Assembly (NCBI GenBank): GCA_964387645.1
Contig: CAYLYM010000007.1
Span: 1-64,000, forward strand
DNA from: CAYLYM01 sp964387645
GTDB lineage: Bacteria > Calditrichota > Calditrichia > RBG-13-44-9
Direction: 5' to 3'
DNA length: 64,000 nt
Part shown: positions 53,082 to 62,829 of the stretch, piece by piece
Numbering within the stretch: position 1 is the first letter of the stretch
Layout of the letters: each line of letters begins with the position of its first letter
Made by a program: the position numbers and the translations under genes
The notes under the pieces: generated by a model
Seen by the model: the letters and a program-made list of their open reading frames with translations, nothing else
Database searches by the model: none
Told to the model about the DNA's origin: nothing

Positions 53082-54854
53082 ATGAGAGTATTAAGGTTCC
53101 ATTTTATCTACGTCTTCTTTTTTTGTGCAAGCATCCTTGCGCAAAGCAGCTCATACCAAATTTATTTGAATAAAGATAATATTAGTTGGAATTGGCAGGG
53201 GCAGCTTAGTTTTGTTACTGGCCAAAATGGTAAAAGACGTTTTCATTTTCAAAATACTTTCGTAAGTAACCTATTCAGAGAAAAAGGTCTGGATAAAAAA
53301 TGGAAGGACGAGAATAACTTAGATATTGGGTTGGAAATTCCATTAAATTCAAAACTTACAATTGAATCAATAATTAAGTCTCATATTTTTTCAGATGAAA
53401 ATTCCTTTGTTAAATTTAGTAAACATCTTTTGTTACAGGAATTTCAATATACACCTTATTCAAATGTCAGTATTGCACCGGTACTTGGATGGGCATCGGA
53501 AGATATTTATAGTTTTAAAGATCAGGGTTGGTTTACCCAAATACAAGGAAGCATTGATGATATGGACCTTGGGGGATATATCAATAATACAGATCTGTTA
53601 AGCGCAATTTATCATTTTCCAGGGCGAAAGAATCAAGAACACCGTTATTATGTCTCGTTCAATAAACACTTTTCTCAATTTGCCAGCGATTCTATTCGGG
53701 TCGGTTATGAATTTATGGACAATTCTTATCATCTATCCCAAAGTGGGAAAATAGAAAATGTAGAAATTAATGCTCGTTTTTTATATAATCAGCTCAATTA
53801 TAACATTAGTAAAAAATCTTTTTTGAAGGTTGAGACAAAGGTTCAAAATCGTGATATCAGCCAGAGCAATCCATCTTTACTTAATCATCGCCAGGAAATT
53901 AATTTATCGAACCGTGTTATTCTTGAGTGGCGAGGAGAAAAAATTCACCCAAGATTTGCTTTTTTTACCAGCCAGGTAACCAATCTGGCGGCGCGCCAGA
54001 CTACAGACCGACCAGAATCACGTACCGATTGGGAAGGACTTCAAGCTGCTTTCAATTTTAGTACACTCTGGAGAGCTTCGCAAACGGATAATTTAAATTT
54101 AACCTTTTCATATACTAAATACGAATATTCATCCCCTGATACAACGCAAAGTATTGACGAAGATGATCTACGTTTTCTGTTCGATTTAAAATGGTTTCAC
54201 CACTTCAGTCAATATTTTTCTTTGGAATTTGATGTAAATCTTTACTGGTACCATCAAATTTACATATATGCCAGCCGTTCAGCTAATAATAATTGGAATC
54301 GTATTTTTCAAATGGGACCTTCGTTTCGATTCAAAATTCCTGAAGTTCTTGAACATTCCAATCGCTTTAAAATTCTGGCTAATTATACAGTTTATGATTT
54401 TGATGATTTACTCCCCAAGGTTCGCAGTTTTATTTTTCGTAAAATGATATTTAGCGATTCTCTGAGTTTAAAATTAAGTAAAGGATTGAAATTAGTAACT
54501 TTTTACCAGCTCGAAAAGGAAGATGACGGTACATTCTTTAAAAATATCTTTGCTCAACAAATTGGAAGAGAACTTACCAGTCATTTTATTGATGTTCGTC
54601 TGGTGTATCTTAGATTAAAAGGATTGCGGTTTTCAACTGGGATGAGTTGGTTCTTCCGAAAGGAATGGAGTTTTTATCCGGAAAAGCGAATCAGTCGGGA
54701 TTATCGTGATTTTAGTCCCAAATTGACTATATTATATTCTTTAGGACCTCGATTATTGTTGCATATCGCTTTTGCTCCAAAGGTATACCGCGATTTACAT
54801 ATCTGCAGGCAATACTTTGCTACTGGAAAGATAAACTTGAGATATACCTTTTAA
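53082..54854 (+). CDS. Outer-membrane beta-barrel-like protein of unknown function
   Basis: A 590-residue exported protein. ATG 53082 begins a good signal peptide (F-H-F-I-Y-V-F-F-F-C-A-S-I-L-A-Q); an upstream GTG in frame would place it 36 residues inside. The rest consists of amphipathic beta-strands with alternating hydrophobic and polar residues and many aromatics (F-R-F-K-I-P, L-S-L-K-L-S-K-G-L-K-L-V-T-F-Y-Q), and the last residue is phenylalanine (L-R-Y-T-F), a typical end for outer-membrane barrels. No family recognised. It precedes the PorU-like peptidase by 268 bases on the same strand; a functional link to type IX secretion is possible but not shown. Confidence 0.7.
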   Translation: MRVLRFHFIYVFFFCASILAQSSSYQIYLNKDNISWNWQGQLSFVTGQNGKRRFHFQNTFVSNLFREKGLDKKWKDENNLDIGLEIPLNSKLTIESIIKSHIFSDENSFVKFSKHLLLQEFQYTPYSNVSIAPVLGWASEDIYSFKDQGWFTQIQGSIDDMDLGGYINNTDLLSAIYHFPGRKNQEHRYYVSFNKHFSQFASDSIRVGYEFMDNSYHLSQSGKIENVEINARFLYNQLNYNISKKSFLKVETKVQNRDISQSNPSLLNHRQEINLSNRVILEWRGEKIHPRFAFFTSQVTNLAARQTTDRPESRTDWEGLQAAFNFSTLWRASQTDNLNLTFSYTKYEYSSPDTTQSIDEDDLRFLFDLKWFHHFSQYFSLEFDVNLYWYHQIYIYASRSANNNWNRIFQMGPSFRFKIPEVLEHSNRFKILANYTVYDFDDLLPKVRSFIFRKMIFSDSLSLKLSKGLKLVTFYQLEKEDDGTFFKNIFAQQIGRELTSHFIDVRLVYLRLKGLRFSTGMSWFFRKEWSFYPEKRISRDYRDFSPKLTILYSLGPRLLLHIAFAPKVYRDLHICRQYFATGKINLRYTF

Positions 54855-55122
54855 TAGAGTGCCATAGTTAAATAATTTATAATTCTATTTCAACCTATAT
54901 TCTGTTATTAATATAATTTTCTCAACATTTTAAAAAGAAAAAATTTTGAACCTTGTAATTATTACTTAATTTTACATTTGCTCGGTTTTTTTCTAAAGGA
55001 TTAAATTTAAACTTAAATAAAGGATATTATTATATGTGGATGTTAAGCAAGATTATTGTTATAGCGAAGAACAATTTTTTTCTAATTCAAATTTTAAAAT
55101 TGATCTAATTCCGGGGTTATAA

Positions 55123-58100
55123 ATGAGATATTTCATAATACTTTTTGGGATTATTCTTCCTGTATCTCTTTTAGCAAGCATAAAAGTTGTCGATCAGTCA
55201 AGTAACTTTGTTTCAGTACAAGTTGACATAAGCAATCTAAAAGAATTTCCAATCGAAATTAATGGTAAAAGATATTCATTTTTCCAGTTCGATGGTGGTA
55301 TCGTTGAAGAGGAGGCTGGTAGACCTGCTTTACCTTATTTTAGTACACGACTCGCAGTTCCGCCAAATGCGAATGTTTCTTATAAACTTGCCATTTTGCA
55401 ACAAGAAATCAGATATGATACGGATGTAGTACCGCAGAGCAGAGTCTATATTCGTGGGAAAGTAGCCCAGATTCCGCCAGATGAACAGGTTTATAAAAAT
55501 TTTGTCCCTTATCCTTCCGAGATTGTGCAAATTGGCCAACCTTACAGCTTTCGTGGCATCAATGTAGTAGGTCTGAAGGTATATCCTATTCAATATTTTC
55601 CCGGAGAACATCGTGTTGTTATTATTAAGAAATTAAGAATAGAATTTAACTTTAAGATGAAAAAGGGATCAGTAGTGGGGAAATCGATTCCCATCTCGAA
55701 GAAAGAGTTGAATGTTTTATCTGAAAAAATCTTGAATTACCAGCAAGCGGTAATGTATCGATTTAACAAACGGAAAGGATTGAACAAACGCTCCGTTGAT
55801 TATGATTTTAGTACAGGTAAATGGTTTCGGATTCCAATTAAAGAGGAGGGAATATATCAAATTACTGGAGCTTTTCTGAAGTCAAAAGGTATTGATATAG
55901 GTTCGATTCAGTTAGCTAATATTCATATGTATAATTATGGTGGTTTACCTTTACCTTATAATGTGAATGTTCCTCGTCCAGACGATCTGAACGAGATTGC
56001 TATAGAAGTGGTGGACGCTCAGAATAATGGCCAGATGGATGAAGATGATAAAATTATATTTTTTGGCCGAGGTCTTGGAAATTGGCAATTTAACCCCAAC
56101 TCACTAAGCTGGGAATATCAAGAGTTTCCATATGACGATACTAATTACTACTTACTTTCGATTGATAATCGCCCCGGGAAGAGAGTTCTAAAACAAAATT
56201 CACCTCAATTACCCAACCCGGAGATTCCAACAAGCTTTACAGATTATTTCAGATTTGAAGAGGATCGATACAATATTTTGTCTTCGGGATTGGATTGGTA
56301 TTGGTTAAAGTTGAGCGGTTTGAATGATAAGAAAACTGCTGAATTAGGACTTCCTAAGAACTTAGCCGATGGACAGACCAAATTGTTATTTCGATTTAAA
56401 GGAGGATCGGGTAGCTTTTATGGAGACAACGAGCCCTACCTTTATAATCTAAAGGCAATTATTAATGGCGAAATTGTTTTCGAAAATTATTCGCTTTCTC
56501 GAAGTTACAATGGAACTAAAGTTGTAACAAGCGAAAGTCTTTTTGCGCTGAAAGGTGGTAATAATTTGTTGGAGATTTATCATAAAGGAAATTTATCGGG
56601 GTGTGAAGTTTATTTAGATTTTATTGAAATAACATTGCAACGACCCTTTATTGCGGAAGATAATAAATTGCACTTTCGGAATCTGATTGGTAATAATAAA
56701 CCGGTAGAATATCGTATCACCGGTATGCCAGCGGGTACTAATGTTGTTTATGATATTTCAGATTTTGCAAATGTAAAAAAAATTGAACCTATCCAGAATG
56801 GGCAAACAGTGATTTTTCAGGATGTAGCTGCTGAGCTGAAAGCAGCTGAATATTACGTTTTTTCATCCGAAAGTATTCAAGATGTGGAAGAGATTGAACC
56901 TGTTGAAAATCATCCCAATCTCCGAGATCCCTCTCGCAAAGCAGAATTTATAATCATTACTCCTGATGAGTTTTATGATGCGGCTCAATTCCTTGAAGAC
57001 TGGCGGGAGACCCAGGTCCTGAATCCTTTGCAAACTGAACGTATCCGATTGAGTGAAATTTTTCTGGAATTTTCTTCTTCGGTACGTGATGTAACCGCTA
57101 TTCGAGATTTCCTTAAATATGTTTATGAAAACTGGAGTGATACTTTACAATACGTTTTACTTTTTGGTGATGGGCATTATGATTACAGGCAAATTCTATT
57201 AAAAGACCAGCCTAATTTCATTCCCCCGTTTGAAATCAGCAACATCAGTGAAGTAGATAGTAGAGAAACAGATAATTATTATGTAGCGTTCGGAATGAAT
57301 GACAATTTGAATAATATTGATCCCTGGCTTCCCATTGCCCGTTTACCTGTGAATAGTATAGAGCAGATTGATGTATATCGAGAAAAAGTTGAAAAATATC
57401 GTTATTCTTACCTATATAATCCTGAACGTAACGGTTGGCAAACCTGGGTTACTCTGGTTGCTGACGATCAGTATGGGGGTATTGGCTCAAATAATGAATG
57501 GTTCCATGTTCAACCAACCGAAGAATTGAATAAAAAATACATTCCGAAAAAGTTTAATAGGACGAAAATTTATTTGCATGATTATGAACAGGTTGCAGGT
57601 GGATTAGGCCGCTGGAAGCCAAAAGCGACCGAAGACCTGGTGGCTCAGATCAATCGAGGAACGCTTCTGATTAATTATTTTGGACATGGTGATTCGGATA
57701 CCTGGGCACATGAGTCAGTTTTGAATCGCAGTAGAGATTTACCAAAATTTCAAAATAACTTCAGGTTGCCGTTATGGGTGGCAGCAACCTGTACCTGGGG
57801 GAAATATGATGATCCAAATCATACTTCAATGAGCGAAGAACTTATTTGGTTACCTGAGAAAGGGGGGATTGCAGTAATTTCTGCGAGTCGTCCAGTTTTT
57901 GTTTTTTCTAATGTGCAATTTGCGAAGGATTTTTATTGGCACCTTTTTCGAGGTAAATCAGAAAATCTTCCAAGCTGTTTATTGGGAGATGCAATTTACC
58001 TGGCAATGAGAGGCCAGGGTTCCAGGAATTACCAAAAGTTTCATCTATACGGTGATCCCACCATGCGGTTAGCTGACCCAGAACATGTTATAAAGATTAT

Positions 58101-59109
58101 TTCAATTTTACCAGACACTCTTAAAGCTTTATCAACTGTGACGGTGGAAGCAGTTGTTACAGATAAATTTGGCTTTCGCTTGACGAATTTCGATGGTAAA
58201 GCGATTATCCAATGTTTTGATGCAGTAGATAGTTTATATATTGCTCCAGCAGATTTGCAATATAATTACCATGGTGGAACTATATTCAAAGGTATAGTTA
58301 CGGTTGAAGATGGTTATATTTCCGGTAGTTTTATTGTACCTAAGTCTATAAAATATAAAAATGCTGCTACGGGGCGAATAAACATCTATGCCTGGAACCA
58401 GGATACTGATGCGGTAGGATTTGTTGATACACTCCTCTTTTTCGGTTCTGAAAGCCAGATAACCGATACTGAAGGTCCGGAAATTGATGTTTCTTTTAAA
58501 GAAATGCCTGATTTCTTTGATGGGGATTTTGTAAATATTCAGCCAACATTGGTGGTTGAACTGAGAGATGAAAATGGTATTAATTTAACTGGAGAAGTAG
58601 GTCACCGAATTGAGCTTATTATCGATGAAAAGTTGAAAAAAGATGTTACGGAATTTTTCGTTTATGAAACAGATAGTTACCAGAGCGGCAGGTTAGAATA
58701 TACGCTACCGCCGCTTCCTGAAGGAGTGCACCAGTTAAAGATTTCTTCCTGGGATAATCTAAATAATTATTCCGAAAAAGTAGTAACTTTTCGGACGAGC
58801 TCTGCAGATAAACTAACTTTAACAGAAGTTGTTAACTTTCCAAATCCTTTTAGTAATGATACTTATTTTACTTTTCAGTTAGTATCGCCAGTTGGAGAAG
58901 CAGAAGTCATCATCAGTGTTTATACCTTGACTGGACGTAAAATTCAAGAAATTCGAGATGTTGCAAGACCTGGCTTCAATAGAATTTATTGGGATGGTCT
59001 GGATTGGGATGGTGATGTGATTGCTAATGGTGTTTACATTTATAAGATTGTTGTAGACGATGGCGAAAACCGTGTGGAGAAGATTGAAAAATTGGCAATT
59101 GTGAGATAA
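55123..59109 (+). CDS. porU: C25 gingipain-family peptidase, PorU-like type IX sortase
   Basis: A 1328-residue exported cysteine peptidase. Signal peptide (Y-F-I-I-L-F-G-I-I-L-P-V-S-L-L-A-S), a beta-rich N-terminal region, and a C25 catalytic domain from about residue 600 (A-E-F-I-I-I-T-P-D-E-F-Y, L-L-F-G-D-G-H-Y-D-Y) with catalytic His855 (Y-F-G-H-G-D) and Cys890 (A-A-T-C-T-W-G-K-Y-D). The C-terminus has Ig-like parts and a diverged sorting-like domain (N-F-P-N-P-F-S-N-D-T to K-L-A-I-V-R). Size and order fit PorU, the outer-membrane sortase that cleaves sorting domains from cargo and attaches them to the surface, as expected in a genome with N-Y-P-N-P-F-N-P proteins. A gingipain-like cargo protease is the alternative. 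The ribosome binding site is weak. Confidence 0.85.
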   Translation: MRYFIILFGIILPVSLLASIKVVDQSSNFVSVQVDISNLKEFPIEINGKRYSFFQFDGGIVEEEAGRPALPYFSTRLAVPPNANVSYKLAILQQEIRYDTDVVPQSRVYIRGKVAQIPPDEQVYKNFVPYPSEIVQIGQPYSFRGINVVGLKVYPIQYFPGEHRVVIIKKLRIEFNFKMKKGSVVGKSIPISKKELNVLSEKILNYQQAVMYRFNKRKGLNKRSVDYDFSTGKWFRIPIKEEGIYQITGAFLKSKGIDIGSIQLANIHMYNYGGLPLPYNVNVPRPDDLNEIAIEVVDAQNNGQMDEDDKIIFFGRGLGNWQFNPNSLSWEYQEFPYDDTNYYLLSIDNRPGKRVLKQNSPQLPNPEIPTSFTDYFRFEEDRYNILSSGLDWYWLKLSGLNDKKTAELGLPKNLADGQTKLLFRFKGGSGSFYGDNEPYLYNLKAIINGEIVFENYSLSRSYNGTKVVTSESLFALKGGNNLLEIYHKGNLSGCEVYLDFIEITLQRPFIAEDNKLHFRNLIGNNKPVEYRITGMPAGTNVVYDISDFANVKKIEPIQNGQTVIFQDVAAELKAAEYYVFSSESIQDVEEIEPVENHPNLRDPSRKAEFIIITPDEFYDAAQFLEDWRETQVLNPLQTERIRLSEIFLEFSSSVRDVTAIRDFLKYVYENWSDTLQYVLLFGDGHYDYRQILLKDQPNFIPPFEISNISEVDSRETDNYYVAFGMNDNLNNIDPWLPIARLPVNSIEQIDVYREKVEKYRYSYLYNPERNGWQTWVTLVADDQYGGIGSNNEWFHVQPTEELNKKYIPKKFNRTKIYLHDYEQVAGGLGRWKPKATEDLVAQINRGTLLINYFGHGDSDTWAHESVLNRSRDLPKFQNNFRLPLWVAATCTWGKYDDPNHTSMSEELIWLPEKGGIAVISASRPVFVFSNVQFAKDFYWHLFRGKSENLPSCLLGDAIYLAMRGQGSRNYQKFHLYGDPTMRLADPEHVIKIISILPDTLKALSTVTVEAVVTDKFGFRLTNFDGKAIIQCFDAVDSLYIAPADLQYNYHGGTIFKGIVTVEDGYISGSFIVPKSIKYKNAATGRINIYAWNQDTDAVGFVDTLLFFGSESQITDTEGPEIDVSFKEMPDFFDGDFVNIQPTLVVELRDENGINLTGEVGHRIELIIDEKLKKDVTEFFVYETDSYQSGRLEYTLPPLPEGVHQLKISSWDNLNNYSEKVVTFRTSSADKLTLTEVVNFPNPFSNDTYFTFQLVSPVGEAEVIISVYTLTGRKIQEIRDVARPGFNRIYWDGLDWDGDVIANGVYIYKIVVDDGENRVEKIEKLAIVR

Positions 59110-59457
59110 TTTTAGATAGAAAGCTTTTACATAACAGTCGCAAATGTACAAAGATTTTTCGTAAAATAATTTTGAAATATAAAATAGCCATAAATATTTA
59201 TTCCACATTCTATAATTTTTCAAAGCTTTCATATAATAATTTTGCTCTATAAAGATAGCATATGCAAAAATTTTATTTTCCAATAAGATCTGTGGAACTT
59301 TACCGTAGTATTTTTTATGCTATTTACAAAGTTATGTCTGGTCAGTCGGTTGGAACGAGATAAATATCCCGACTTGTCGGGAAGATACTCATCCTATGAA
59401 TTTGAAAGACTTTAGAAAAACAATTTTTCGAAATTAAAATGAGAGATAATAGTTATT
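59110..59457. other. Convergent intergenic region with a GTCGGGA hairpin
   Basis: About 350 AT-rich bases between convergent genes. A GC-rich hairpin lies at 59367-59382, arms TCCCGAC and GTCGGGA around TT, unlike its surroundings; such short GC hairpins are often dispersed repeats in FCB genomes. No T-run follows on either strand, so it is not a clear terminator. No gene is supported here. Confidence 0.45.
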
Positions 59458-60600
59458 TTATTTATTATTGTTTAAGAGAATATTTCCATTTTTTTCTTTT
59501 AAAAGGTTGTTTACAATATATTTATAATCGCCTGGTTTTTCCCTGGCCCAGGCGCGCTGACGCAGGTAACTGGGACCTGAATCGATAATCTCGGGTATTA
59601 CTTTAAGATAATCGTGTAAATAAGTAATATTTTGTTGTTTACCGAATGTTACCATTTCTTCATACAAGCTTTGAACTTCATCTTTTAAGCTTCTGGTATT
59701 TCCTTTATTATCTAGAATAATTTTTCCCATAATGCCGTAGCGAGCTGCTCGCCATTTGTTTTCTTCCAAAATCCATCGTTCAACATGTTGGATTTTACCG
59801 TTTTGTTTAAATTCTATATCAAATTTACGTATAAGCGAGTAAATCATTGCGGTTAAACCAAGATTTTCTTTTAAAGTGGGCATGGCATCGCAAATACGTA
59901 CTTCAATCGTGCCAAAAATCGGATGGGGACGAATGTCCCACCAAATATCCCTAACGGTGTCGATAGAATTGGTTTTAATCAGTTGATGTACTAATTGACT
60001 GTAATTATCCCAGTTGTCGAAATAATAAGGGATGCCAGCATTAGGAAGTTCCTCAAATATTTTAATTCGAGTAGTAGCCAGGCCGGTGTCGAAACCATTC
60101 CAAAAAGGAGAACTGGCTGAGAGGGCAATTAAGTGGGGTAAATACCATGTTAATCGATTCATAATGTAAATAGCTTTATCGGCATCATCTATTCCCACAT
60201 GTACGTGAAGGCCAAAAATAAGAAATTGTCGAACTGGCCATTGTATTCTGCTCAGCAAATTCTGATATCTTTCTCGGCGAGTAATTTGTTGATATTGCCA
60301 ATTTGAAAAAGGATGGCAACCGGAAATTAGAATTTTGAGATTATTTTCTTTCGCAATTTTTTCAACAATTTCCAGGTTATGGTTTAAAGCAGATTCCAGT
60401 TCTTCCAGGTTTTCACAAATTGGTGTATTGATTTCGAGAGTAGAGTTAAATAGTTCCGGTTTGAACATTATATTGCCTTGTAGCTGGGATAAAATAATAC
60501 CTGCTCCGTTGACCAGTTCGCCAGTCCGGGGACTTATTGTTTGCACTTCGAGTTCGAGACCAAGCGTGCCGAATTTGGATGAATTAAATTTGATGTACAT
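59458..60600 (-). CDS. GCS2-type carboxylate-amine ligase (YbdK-like)
   Basis: A 380-residue member of glutamate-cysteine ligase family 2, ATP-dependent enzymes that join a carboxylate to an amine. Seen: G-L-E-L-E-V-Q at the start (metal-binding glutamates), F-K-P-E-L-F-N-S-T-L-E-I-N-T, S-G-C-H-P-F, the family H-V-H-V-G-I near residue 133, L-S-A-S-S-P-F-W-N-G and G-T-I-E-V-R-I-C-D. Length fits YbdK-type proteins (about 370). It may make gamma-glutamylcysteine or another amide; the substrate cannot be told. The start has no strong ribosome binding site. It is 97 bases downstream of adenosine deaminase on the same strand. Confidence 0.88.
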   Translation of the reverse strand: MYIKFNSSKFGTLGLELEVQTISPRTGELVNGAGIILSQLQGNIMFKPELFNSTLEINTPICENLEELESALNHNLEIVEKIAKENNLKILISGCHPFSNWQYQQITRRERYQNLLSRIQWPVRQFLIFGLHVHVGIDDADKAIYIMNRLTWYLPHLIALSASSPFWNGFDTGLATTRIKIFEELPNAGIPYYFDNWDNYSQLVHQLIKTNSIDTVRDIWWDIRPHPIFGTIEVRICDAMPTLKENLGLTAMIYSLIRKFDIEFKQNGKIQHVERWILEENKWRAARYGIMGKIILDNKGNTRSLKDEVQSLYEEMVTFGKQQNITYLHDYLKVIPEIIDSGPSYLRQRAWAREKPGDYKYIVNNLLKEKNGNILLNNNK

Positions 60601-60696
60601 ACAAATAACATAAGGTGTATCAAGTATAAAATCTGTAATTATAATAGTTTTTATAATAATAATTCTCTATTATAAAAGCAAATAAATTTCACCTGT

Positions 60697-61725
60697 TTAA
60701 AATTTTTTTAATTTATCATTGACTACATTTAGCATTATGGATTTGGCTCTATTTGGCAAGAAGGCGCTTTTGAATCCGTCTAATATAATGGATTTTATAT
60801 CATCCAGATTTAAATTTAAATATTTTGCTGCTAAATAGAGTTCTTTTGTAACTGTTGTATCAGATACCAGCCGATTGTCTGTATTTAGAGTAATTCGCAA
60901 ACCGTAATCATAATAAAACCGGAAAGGATGTGTTTCGTAGGAAGAAGCAGCACCGGTCTGGATATTGCTGGTAAGACAGGCTTCGATAGGAATGCGGTGA
61001 TCATTTACAAAATTAAGTAAATCGCCGTCTTCATATAGACGTGTACCATGTCCAATACGATGCGTACCACAAGAATGAATAGCCTGATGAATACTCTCAG
61101 GTCCATAAGCTTCACCTGCATGAGCAGTGGTATTAATATTGTTTTTGCGGATTATATAGAAAGCTTCTTTGTGGTTTTCTGCGGGATAGTTCTCTTCCTG
61201 TCCTGCTAAATCAAATCCGACCACGCCCTTGTTTTTGTAAGCTACCGATAGTTCTGCTAATATCAACGAAGTTTCAGGATTAATATTACGCATTCCACAA
61301 ATGATGATACCGGTTTTGATATTGAATTTTTTTTCTGCATCCTGTAATCCTTCGATGACAGCGTCCACAATGGTTGTTAGTTTCAATCCTCGACGAATGT
61401 GTAATATTGGAGAAAATCGCACTTCCATGTACCAGACATTTTCTTCTGCAGCATCTTCGGCAAGCTCATAAGCAATTCTATAAAGAGCTTCCAGTTCTTG
61501 CATCACTGACAAAGTGATATCAAAGCCCTGTAAATATTCGGCAAGATTTTTACAATATTTCCCACTCATTACATATTTTTCTAATTCAAGAGGATCGAAG
61601 GTTGGTAATTCAACATTTTGTTTTCTCGCCAGGTCGATTAGGGTAGAAATTCGTAAAGAACCATCTAAATGGACATGTAAATCAGTTTTGGGAAGCTCCT
61701 TTAAAATTTCTATGGGAATTTCCAT
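60697..61725 (-). CDS. add: Adenosine deaminase
   Basis: A 342-residue zinc enzyme that converts adenosine to inosine. Zinc ligands and catalytic residues are in D-L-H-V-H-L-D-G-S, H-A-G-E-A-Y-G (His and catalytic Glu), R-I-G-H-G-T-R and L-N-T-D-N-R; the last motif is Asp-Asn rather than Asp-Asp, as in a known bacterial subgroup. An ATG 15 codons upstream (61770) is also open, but the internal ATG at 61725 has AAGG 5-6 bases upstream and gives the usual short N-terminus before the first zinc motif. A 24-base palindrome lies 60 bases upstream, a candidate operator. Confidence 0.94.
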   Translation of the reverse strand: MEIPIEILKELPKTDLHVHLDGSLRISTLIDLARKQNVELPTFDPLELEKYVMSGKYCKNLAEYLQGFDITLSVMQELEALYRIAYELAEDAAEENVWYMEVRFSPILHIRRGLKLTTIVDAVIEGLQDAEKKFNIKTGIIICGMRNINPETSLILAELSVAYKNKGVVGFDLAGQEENYPAENHKEAFYIIRKNNINTTAHAGEAYGPESIHQAIHSCGTHRIGHGTRLYEDGDLLNFVNDHRIPIEACLTSNIQTGAASSYETHPFRFYYDYGLRITLNTDNRLVSDTTVTKELYLAAKYLNLNLDDIKSIILDGFKSAFLPNRAKSIMLNVVNDKLKKF

Positions 61726-61784
61726 ATTGACCTTACAATTTTGTCGAATCTTTGAAAAATTATTTTGCATTAACTCATTTATTC

Positions 61785-61808
61785 TACCATCGAATTTATT
61801 CGATGGTA
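61785..61808. promoter_or_regulatory. Perfect palindrome upstream of adenosine deaminase
   Basis: Arms TACCATCGAAT and ATTCGATGGTA, 11 bases each, around TT. It sits 60 bases before the preferred adenosine deaminase start (15 before the alternative start). Neither strand shows a following T-run, so an operator for a dimeric repressor is more likely than a terminator. Confidence 0.55.
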
Positions 61809-61963
61809 ATACGATTATTCAAATCCTTTGAAGCAAGTTTTTAAAATGTATTATTTGCCAATTTTAATCTATGAAAAATGATAAAAGATACTTAAAAATT
61901 TAATTACCTTTTTTGATTGGAACAAAAGCCTCTTTTTGATATGTTTTTTCCTATTTGATTAAT

Positions 61964-62806
61964 TTACTTTAGTTCCAATTCAGGTTTATGAGAAGTATCC
62001 GGTACAATTTTCATTAAATTTTCTTCAAGTTTTGGTTTAGTAGTATCTCCTGATCGAAAGTTCTGTCCTTCTTTGGGTGGTGTTTTCGATTTAGAAGTAC
62101 TATCTGGGGTTTCGGTAATTTTTTCTTCTTCAATTTGTGGTTGTGTATCTGATGTACTTTCATTTAATACATTCAAAAGAGCCTGGTGGAATTCCTCTAA
62201 GCGTTGTTTTGCCAATTGAGCCCACTTTGTTTCTGGATAATTATGAATAGTAGCTTTAAATGCCAGTACTGCATCTTTAAAATTGTGCGTGGCGATGTTT
62301 AATTCGCCTATACGGTACTGAGCGTAGGCTTTAGCTTCTTTATCATTACTATTAGGATAATAAATAGCTTTCTGGTAAAATTCGATAGCCTTTTGATAAT
62401 CCTGCTCTTCATCCGAAAAGCCCGCAATGGAAGATATTCCTGCATTAACTTCATAGTATTTTGCAATTTCATTATATATTTCGGGTATTCGTGAAGGAAT
62501 GATATTTTCACTCACCAGATGATATAATAAATCCATTCCTTTCTCATATTCTCCCATATCATTGTAACAACGGCTAAGGCCAATTACAGCATCTACATAT
62601 TCCCGTCTGGTGGGATATCGGTTATATATGAATCCATAGGCTCTGAAGGCTTCTTCTAAATTGCCTTCATTATATAATTTGTTTGCCTGTTGTAAAAGTT
62701 CTGTAGGATTGTATTCTTCTTGGGTTGGTTTTACAGCGGTTTCTTTTTTACTGCAGGTAAGAAAAAGAATGGTAACCATAACAATGATTATAAAATTTTT
62801 TTTCAT
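61964..62806 (-). CDS. TPR lipoprotein (BamD/YbgF-like repeats)
   Basis: A 280-residue lipoprotein: signal with lipobox F-L-T-C (Cys18). Residues about 32-225 are tetratricopeptide repeats (L-L-Q-Q-A-N-K-L-Y-N-E-G-N-L-E-E-A-F-R-A-Y, A-I-E-F-Y-Q-K-A-I-Y-Y, A-V-L-A-F-K-A-T-I-H-N-Y-P-E-T). The C-terminal 60 residues are a low-complexity tail rich in Thr, Ser, Glu, Pro and Lys. The repeat with N-Y-P-E-T-K-W-A resembles BamD/YbgF, so an envelope scaffold role is inferred. AAGGAGGAG is a strong ribosome binding site. It starts 23 bases after the amidohydrolase stop and is probably in its operon. Confidence 0.83.
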   Translation of the reverse strand: MKKNFIIIVMVTILFLTCSKKETAVKPTQEEYNPTELLQQANKLYNEGNLEEAFRAYGFIYNRYPTRREYVDAVIGLSRCYNDMGEYEKGMDLLYHLVSENIIPSRIPEIYNEIAKYYEVNAGISSIAGFSDEEQDYQKAIEFYQKAIYYPNSNDKEAKAYAQYRIGELNIATHNFKDAVLAFKATIHNYPETKWAQLAKQRLEEFHQALLNVLNESTSDTQPQIEEEKITETPDSTSKSKTPPKEGQNFRSGDTTKPKLEENLMKIVPDTSHKPELELK

Positions 62807-62829
62807 ATTACTCCTCCTTAGGCATATAT

